Part shown: piece after piece, positions 57,506 to 64,000 of the stretch
Layout of the letters: each line of letters begins with the position of its first letter
How positions within the stretch are numbered: the first letter of the stretch is position 1
Origin: Ceratotherium simum simum
Taxonomy: Eukaryota; Chordata; Mammalia; Perissodactyla; Rhinocerotidae
Reading direction: 5' to 3'
DNA length: 64,000 nucleotides
Assembly: GCF_000283155.1 (NCBI RefSeq)
Contig: NW_004454163.1
Coordinates: 26,265,549-26,329,548 of the forward strand
Notes under the pieces: generated by a model
Told to the model about the DNA's origin: nothing
The model's database searches: none
Seen by the model: only the letters and a program-made list of their open reading frames with translations
Made by a program: the position numbers and the translations under genes

Positions 57506-58724
57506 CAATATTACCCCATCCACCAAGTAATTCAAGGACCCCTAGAGAAGAGCCCATGGGACACAGTTTAGTGATACAGACGCAGATGTGCTCCAGGTGC
57601 CATTATTCCCCATCAAAGGTACCATACTGCAAAAGCCCAACAGCATTACTGGGTGGTGAAAGTTATGTCCTCAAATTACATTTTATAAAGCTCTCCAGTG
57701 TCTACAGACAGTAAAGGAATGTGCTCCAGCAACAGATTCAGAAACAAACCAAACATCACCTCCAAAATCAACAAATTCTAAAGACGTCCTAGTATACAGG
57801 ACTCATTTTGCACACCAAGGAGATGCTCAGCGCCAGGGATATTGATCTCGTGTAAGTGAGTTTTCCGGCTGGGGTGCATGCACCACATCGAAAGAAAAAA
57901 ATGTGTATGGAGAAAATATGAAAGTTGACCAACCTATGACATGAAGTGATAAGTTCAGAAGAAATGTCTAAAATATTTGAGTGGACACAGTTGTTCAACA
58001 CTTAAAGATCAATTTAAAACTCATTCTCATCTTGCAGTAGATATCACACATATATAGATATAGATCTAAACAACTTTAGTCACAAACTCTAATATGTCTG
58101 ATTTAGCTTCCAGAAACCTTTGTGACCTAATCAGCAAACAAAGCCTGCTGGGAACTAAGGTGGAAATTTAGTTGGAGATATTTTTCTCAGAAACGGGACA
58201 CACTGAAATTATCTTTAACAAAGTGTAGAAGATAGTAAAGGAGGATGATTGAGTGACTTACAGGAGAGAAAAGTCAGAGTTAAATAGAAAATCAGAAACT
58301 GAAGCAGCCACATAGATTTGTTTTGTCCTGTTGGAAGCATTACATCCTTCAAAATGGAACATATACAAGAAAGTTTTCTGCCTTAAAGCATGTCAAGATC
58401 AGAATGACTACTTGGAGGCTTCGTTCTTAGGAGACAAAATTACATGGAATGTGAAGGTTTCTAAGAGGAAGTGGCCCAAACAGTCTTTCCTTTAGGTAGC
58501 TGAGGGTTCCCAGATGGGAAATATTCCCCCACCTGGACGTCCTAGACCAAGAAATGATCCACTGGTGACAGGGACACTACATGGCCTGTATGCTCTCACT
58601 CTTTGATCCAGCCCTAACTAAGAGAGGGGATTTTCCATGGGCCGGATCCAGCAAATGTTAAAGCAGGGAGAATGGAAGATGGCAGAAGTAAGTTCAGTGA
58701 GTCTTTGGTATAAAAGGAGGAGGG
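57506..58724. other. Intergenic, nothing recognised
   Basis: Unique-looking, no supported gene. Confidence 0.5.
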
Positions 58725-58948
58725 AGGGGCCGGCCCTGTGGCTTAGCGGTTAAGTGCGCGCGCTCCGCTGCTGGCGGCCTGGGATCAGATCCTGGGCGCG
58801 CACTGACGCACCGCTTCTCCGGCCCCAGGCCGCGTCCCACACGCAGCAACTGGAAGGATGTGCAGCTATGACATACAACTATCTACTAGGGCTTTGGGGA
58901 AAATAAATAAATAAAACATAAAGATATGCTTCGAGTTTAAAAAAAAAA
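58725..58948 (+). mobile_element. ERE SINE without the tail module
   Basis: GGGGCCGGCCCTGTGGCTTAGCGG...GCTATGACATACAAC...GCTTTGGGGAAAATAAATAAATAAAAC and an A-tail. The GAGGAAGATTGGC module seen in the other eight copies is absent. The 13-bp target duplication AAAAGGAGGAGGG is at 58712-58724 and 58949-58961. Little diverged, hence young. Confidence 0.95.
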
Positions 58949-58961
58949 AAAAGGAGGAGGG

Positions 58962-59929
58962 TTAGGTTTATCTGTATACTATCTAAAGAAGAGAATCGTG
59001 GGACAAGGGACCAGGGAACTCTGTCATTCTCTGTAACCTCTGTAATTCTCTATGTTCCTCTTGCTGAATGCCCGGACTGTTTCGCTGTTGTGGGCAGTGT
59101 TAACTCTCTGGCAGCCTCCTTAAATGGTCCCAGCATTTTGCTTCAGGGATGTCCTCCTCATTTGCCTTCCTTCTAACTGCACTGACCTTCCTCCTATATT
59201 AACAGCCCCGAGTGCCCCTCCCACTCAGCTTCCGGCTTGGTGTCCTCTGCTCACGTGTCCCTGCCTGCACTCAGTAACCCCAGCTCCGGGGACTGCCATG
59301 AGATGTGCAAGCCATAATCTCAGGCTTGTACGGTGCCCCCCAAGCCAGGCCCTCGGGACATGACTGAGCAAGCCCACAGTACCCCAAGACCCAGGCCATC
59401 TCGGAAAAGCAGTCAGACAATTATCAGGGTAACCCCAAGAGCTGGGAACTAGGAGTCTGGCCTCCTCTGCTGCCAGTTTGGGGACACACAGAAGAAGCTC
59501 GAAGGATAAAATAGGCGGTAGCCTTGTGATGAAGAAAAATAGACTAAGTCCCTCTGGGGAGGGAGAAATTGGCTATGGAAAGAGAGGCAGGAAGCTGGGG
59601 TGGGCAGATTGCTGACAGTTTCATAGAAAAACAGCCTCTTCAGAAACTTATTCATGACTTTGCATTCCCAGCAGTGTTCGAGTGAGCCAAATCAACTCTG
59701 GTGTTAAACCACTGAGATTTGGGGGTTAATTAATTACTAAAACATAACCTAGCTTATTCAGATTAATATCTTTGACTTTAAACTTTCAAAAACAGATATT
59801 GCCAAAAGATGGTGTACATATGGAAATTACCCCAATTTAACATCTTGGTATCCAGCTACAGATCCTACCTCCCTCAAATAAGCTTGCATTCCTGGCCCCT
59901 AATTCCTCCTCCTGACATAGGATTGTTCT
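58962..59929. other. Intergenic, nothing firmly recognised
   Basis: 59120-59300 is C-rich with an L2-like flavour, but too diverged to call. The remainder is unique-looking. Confidence 0.4.
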
Positions 59930-60145
59930 CCTCCTACTCTGCCCTAAAAACCCCACCACTGATGGCAGTCCTTATATTTGCTGCTACTTTGACCTTTGGC
60001 TCATCTTGCTTTGTATTTTATGCTTTATACCTTGCACCCCAACTAATGTAAGCTCCTTGAGGGCAAGGACCACACCCCTCACTTCTTTGTGTCCTTTGAC
60101 TCCTTCACAGGAGGTACTCAGTAAGTGTTTGTTAATTGCACAATT
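59930..60145 (+). repeat. L2 LINE 3' tail
   Basis: TAATGTAAGCTCCTTGAGGGCAAGGACC, TTTGTGTCCTTTGACTCC and ACAGGAGGTACTCAGTAAGTGTTTG is the L2 tail. Confidence 0.75.
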
Positions 60146-61220
60146 GCTCAGACTTACCTGTGACTCTTCTTAGAGTTCTATCTGTAAAGTTCTGCAGCAT
60201 CTAGTCCTGTCTCCTTGGTAGCATCATTTCTATCAACAGAAAATGCTTCATTCAGTTTCAGAGATAGGAAGACAGTGTGGCTCAGTATGTGGTCTTTGCA
60301 CTAAACAGCCTCATGTAGGAGAATTTACTCCTCAGTGGTCGGCCTGTCTCACCCAGCCAGAAAGTTCTGTTGTGGTTGTTAATGCTTTTCTTCTAAAGTA
60401 AATGGCACGTACTACTCAATTTCAGCATGAAGCTCACTGGGTAGTAGAGATAGTTTTTATGAGCAGATATATCCAGAAATCCCTTCAGATATTTGATTAT
60501 GGCATTTCCCTCATATCCCCACCTGGAAGGATAGACATCAGCATGTTAATTAACAATGGCTATCCCTGCATGGTGAAATTTTGATGCCTTTCTGTAATTT
60601 TCTAAATTTTCTCCAATAAACATTTATTTTTGTGATCTGGAAAAAAAAATGTTAGATTATTTTGTTTCTTCCACTTCTCCCCCCAAAAAACCCAATGATT
60701 CCATTCAGAATACAACTAAAAACAAGCTAGAATTCCCTCAGGAGATATTCAGGTCTTACCTATGGCTCAGCCCTGTCCCTAAGTGACCATCCTGACTGGA
60801 TGAAGCACTGGGACTGCAGAGCGAGGTCTTTATCCATCAGCTAAAATGTTCAACCAAACAATAAAAGTTAAACAAGAAAAGCCAGTAGGCCCACATACTT
60901 TTATAGCCACGCACAGGAATATCAGTCTCCACAGAGAATTGTCCCAAATAACCCACTTGAGCTGGATGCCAATGTTGCCCCATTAATATTATACCACACT
61001 CCTTGTGGGGAGCCTGCAAAGTGGGAGCCAGCAGCTCCATGAACCATGACTTCTGGCATTTGAGACCTGGCTCAAAACAGGAACAGGGGAAGGAAATGTC
61101 TTGGTCAGAGCAACCCCAGAATACTTCCTTTCCTCCATCTAGAAACAGGACTCCGAGGGATGATACATTCTAGGTGAATGGGCACTAAAAGTATGGGGTT
61201 CCCAGATTGAAGACCAAAGG
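60146..61220. other. Intergenic, nothing recognised
   Basis: Unique-looking sequence with no supported exon. Confidence 0.5.
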
Positions 61221-61224
61221 ATAT

Positions 61225-61345
61225 TAACATTGGAAGGCATTTCAGAGGCTCAGAGGAGTGACCTGACTTCTCCCAAGTCACACAGCTTGTAAATGACAGA
61301 TGCAAGACTGGAACCTGTGTCCCTTGACTCTTCCTCTGGGCCCCT
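61225..61345 (-). repeat. MIR SINE remnant (antisense)
   Basis: AGGCTCAGAGGAGTGACCTG, TCCCAAGTCACACAGCTTGTAAATG and AAGACTGGAACCTGTGTCC read as reverse MIR. Confidence 0.75.
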
Positions 61346-61694
61346 ACGCATGACATCGTGCTGAAAAAAGCACAGGGACATCAGAAACAAAGTGTGTCTT
61401 CCCCTTCCTGCATCCCTGTGGGCATCACCTCCTCTACCTCTTGCCTTAGTGGCCTACCCCGTGCTCTGCTCAGCTCTCAGACTGCTCTGATCAAAAGGCA
61501 ACTGCTTAGATTTCAAACAACCACTGTTGTGCTGTAATTAGTAATTAACTTGTTAGCATTCCAACAACAATGAACACACAATGGGGTTCACTGAAAATTA
61601 AAAACAAAAAAGTCAAAAAAAATTAAAGCAAAGTAGATTTAAAAGAAATATATAACTTGCCAAGTCTGGTCATTGAACCTACTTCTAATTCCTT
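61346..61694. other. Intergenic, nothing recognised
   Basis: AT-rich from 61540. No supported feature. Confidence 0.5.
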
Positions 61695-62006
61695 CTTTTT
61701 TTTTTTTTTTTTGTGAGGAAGATCGGCCCTGAGCTAACATCCATGCCAATCCTCCTCTTTTTGCTGAGGAAAACCGGCTCTGAGCTAACATCTATTGCCA
61801 ATCCTCCTCTTTTTTTTCCCCTTTTTCTCCCCAAAGCCCCAGTAGATAGTTGTATGTCATAGCTGCACATCCTTCTAGTTGCTGTACGTGGGACACCGCC
61901 TCAGCATGTCCGGACAAGCAGTGCATTGGTGCGCGCCCGGGATCCGAACCCCGGCCGCTAGCAGCAGAGCGCACGCACTTAACCGCTAAGCCATGGGGCC
62001 GGCCCC
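61695..62006 (-). mobile_element. ERE SINE, full length (antisense), two tail modules
   Basis: The reverse complement starts GGGGCCGGCCCCATGGCTTAGCGG. It has the GCTATGACATACAAC segment, two tail modules and a long T-run (A-tail). The target duplication TCTAATTCCTT is at 61684-61694 and 62007-62017. Confidence 0.95.
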
Positions 62007-62019
62007 TCTAATTCCTTTT

Positions 62020-62680
62020 GATAGACAAAAAGTTAATAATGGGGTAATATGTTGCCTTTGAGAAAGAAAGTTATATCTTACCTGGAGCCCCCAGGGATGC
62101 TTAACCTGGGGTCCACTAAGTGACCAACTGTCCCAGTATGCATGGGACTGTCCAAGTTTTAGCACTGAAAGTCCTGGGTCCTGGGAAACAGTTGCTCACC
62201 CTAAATAGAATTCAAGTGGTCCATAAATCTAGATGGGAAACAAATTACATCTTTATTTTGACTAATCTCTAACCGAAATGAAAAAATTTCCTTCAATTAT
62301 GAAAGGAGGCAACAAATCATAGTGATATTAGCAATATCTGTGACTCAGTCACCAACAGAAATCCTCGACAGTTTCATATCACATTAAATTACAGCAGATA
62401 TCTTAATATATCATATATTCATCACGACTTTGAAATAAATAGGTATTAAAGCCACCACGAGATCTTATTTAATGAGTTAATTTAAGAAATACATATTACT
62501 ATATCAAAAATTGTTTTTACTATTTTGATAGTTATGTGCAATATAATTGCATTTTAAAAATTATGAAACATGGTCTTTAGGCTTCACTAGATTGCCAAAG
62601 AGATACAACAGCACAAAAAAGTTAAGCACTATAGAGGCACCGTGCAGAACCTGAGAAACTAACTTTCTAGTAGCGGAATG
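62020..62680. other. Intergenic, nothing recognised
   Basis: AT-rich unique-looking sequence. Confidence 0.5.
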
Positions 62681-62689
62681 ATGTACCAG

Positions 62690-62820
62690 GGAGTATGCTA
62701 AAGGATTTTAAAACATGATCTCATTTTATCCTCTCTACTCTCTACTACCCTCTAAGGTGCTTACTAACCTCCCAAGGTCATGCTGATGAAGTCCATGCAC
62801 TTAACCATCAGGCAATCTGA
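62690..62820 (-). repeat. MIR-like remnant (antisense)
   Basis: GTATGCTAAAGGATTTTAAAACATGATCTC, CCAAGGTCATGCTGATGAAG and CACTTAACCATCAGGCAATC resemble reverse MIR, with the ACCATC end typical of its 5' tRNA-like part. Confidence 0.5.
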
Positions 62821-62968
62821 CCTTTCCAGGGCAGACGTGGGACTAGGAATCTCCCCTCCTGATTCTTAGCACAGGATACATCCCCTGGGGAATGTCTGGG
62901 GACAAAGAGGTCCTATTTAGCTGCACACAAATTGGAAGGCTGCTTCCTGCTCTACCTAAGAGACTGGA

Positions 62969-63000
62969 TTTATTTATAAATAAATTTATTTATTTATAAG
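62969..63000. repeat. AT-rich TTTA simple repeat with palindromic character
   Basis: TTTATTTATAAATAAATTTATTTATTTATAA: short TTTA/TAAA units that can pair with each other. Confidence 0.85.
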
Positions 63001-63870
63001 AGTCTCAGTCCAACCTAACTCTGAGCACAGTGCTTGTTCCCTTGTCTAAATCCCACTCCCTTCTCAAGACCTTAGGGAGGTTCACTAACTTTTGGAGCAT
63101 TTTCCAGTCACCTCCTAGATATTTTCTACTCTCTATTGCTTTTAAATACAAATGTATATCACCCATTGGATTCTTTCTAGGAATGGATTCTAGTCAGATG
63201 TCTCTTCTAGGAAACTGAATTCCATCAACATGACATTATTACATTTCAGAATGGCTAGAACCCTAGTCACTTAGAACTCTTCTTCTCAGTTCCTTCAAAG
63301 CTTTGGCAGCACAGAAGTGACACTAATAGTTTATAATCTTGAGTCTTATAAATATAGGTTAATCAGTTTGCCTCTAAAGATGGGAAAAAAAAGGGTAACT
63401 GCTGTAAAGGCGACCCATTATTTTCATATTATCAGAGCAGAGGAAAGAGGGATCCATTTTTCATCCTATTGAGAAATTAGCTTCGTTTCAACAATAGTTT
63501 TTAACCTAGAAATGTCAATGTCTTACTACTAGAAAGTCTTTATTATTCCACAGGCATGGAAGGCAGCAGCCCATTGACTGGAAGGGCTAGAGGCCTTTCT
63601 AAAACCCCTCTCACTGCCCTGCAAGCAGCTGTGCTGACAGAACCTGACACATCATCAGATCAAACAGAACCCATGAAATCACACATCACGTCCAACTCCT
63701 AGATCCACACTGCTGCTGATAATGAGGCTGTCACCTCGTGTGGTCTTAGATGTTTTAGAGACCCTTATTGACAGGATAACTATTCCTCCCCATTTGCCCA
63801 TGACAGGAGCAGTTTACAACTCTTCTCCTGGCATAATTATTAAGGGAGCTTCATCTCCCTCTCAAGAATG
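63001..63870. other. Intergenic, nothing recognised
   Basis: Unique-looking sequence with no gene or clear repeat. Confidence 0.5.
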
Positions 63871-63879
63871 TCATGATGT

Positions 63880-64000
63880 GAACAATTCATAATAATAATA
63901 TCACCCTAGTTATTGATAATCTGGTTCAACCACTTCTTTTCATAAAGGAGGAAACTAAAACCCGGATAAGTGAAGTGACTGGTACAAGCTCACAAAGTGA
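63880..64000 (-). repeat. MIR-like remnant running off the window
   Basis: ATAATAATAATATCACCC...AAAGGAGGAAACTAAAACCC.GGATAAGTGAAGTGACTGG looks like the reverse MIR 3' half, cut by the window edge. Confidence 0.5.

Noticed and set aside
53546..64000. Search for ONECUT2 exons downstream
   Set aside because: No CUT or homeodomain coding sequence and no CpG-rich block found to the right edge.
1..64000. CRISPR arrays, operons, phage or plasmid features
   Set aside because: This is vertebrate nuclear DNA. The regular repeats are microsatellites and interspersed elements, none with a repeat-spacer layout.

Overview
This is mammalian nuclear DNA, most probably from the horse family. Nine copies of a tRNA-derived SINE carry the start typical of equine repetitive elements (GGGGCCGGCCC.GTGGC..AG.GGTTAAG) and its characteristic tail (GAGGAAGATTGGC...TTAGCTCAGG...CTTCCTC). 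This family (ERE) is known from Perissodactyla. Another perissodactyl, such as a rhinoceros, cannot be excluded by eye. There are also L1, L2, MIR, MER5-type and MLT1-type repeats, and no prokaryotic or organellar features.

The one protein-coding gene I can support is ST8SIA3 (alpha-2,8-sialyltransferase 3, SIAT8C) on the + strand. Its four coding exons are 37398-37576, 38959-39081, 41508-42065 and 44314-44596. They join in phase with GT-AG introns to 380 codons plus a stop, the same length as the human enzyme, with no frameshift or premature stop. The gene starts in a GC- and CpG-rich block (about 37040-38720). It is followed by about 8.9 kb of mostly unique sequence that may be a long 3' UTR, with candidate polyadenylation signals at 44877, 47285 and 53516.

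Left arm (1-36700): no exon is recognised. The arm is gene-free and repeat-rich. Two large copies of one old unclassified repeat (about 2095-5480 and 20395-23765) have each been broken by later insertions. It also holds seven ERE SINEs and four L1 3' ends or fragments with visible target-site duplications (14492-16058, 16665-17467, 21853-22346, 22774-23024). A further L1 at 30520-31191 has an inverted 5' part, and a near-perfect 13-bp hairpin lies at 32231-32264.

Right arm (53540-64000): also gene-free, with L2 and MIR remnants, an MLT1-type LTR, an old L1 piece and two EREs. In human the neighbours of ST8SIA3 are WDR7 upstream and ONECUT2 downstream. I recognise neither here, as expected if they lie outside the window.

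I found no evidence of a novel biological system. The observations most worth checking are the hairpin at 32231, the inverted-repeat tail module of the EREs, the nested insertions, the two short upstream ORFs before ST8SIA3, and the 35-kb ERE-free zone around the gene. Repeat boundaries are approximate unless a target-site duplication is quoted, and old-repeat family names are from recognition by eye.
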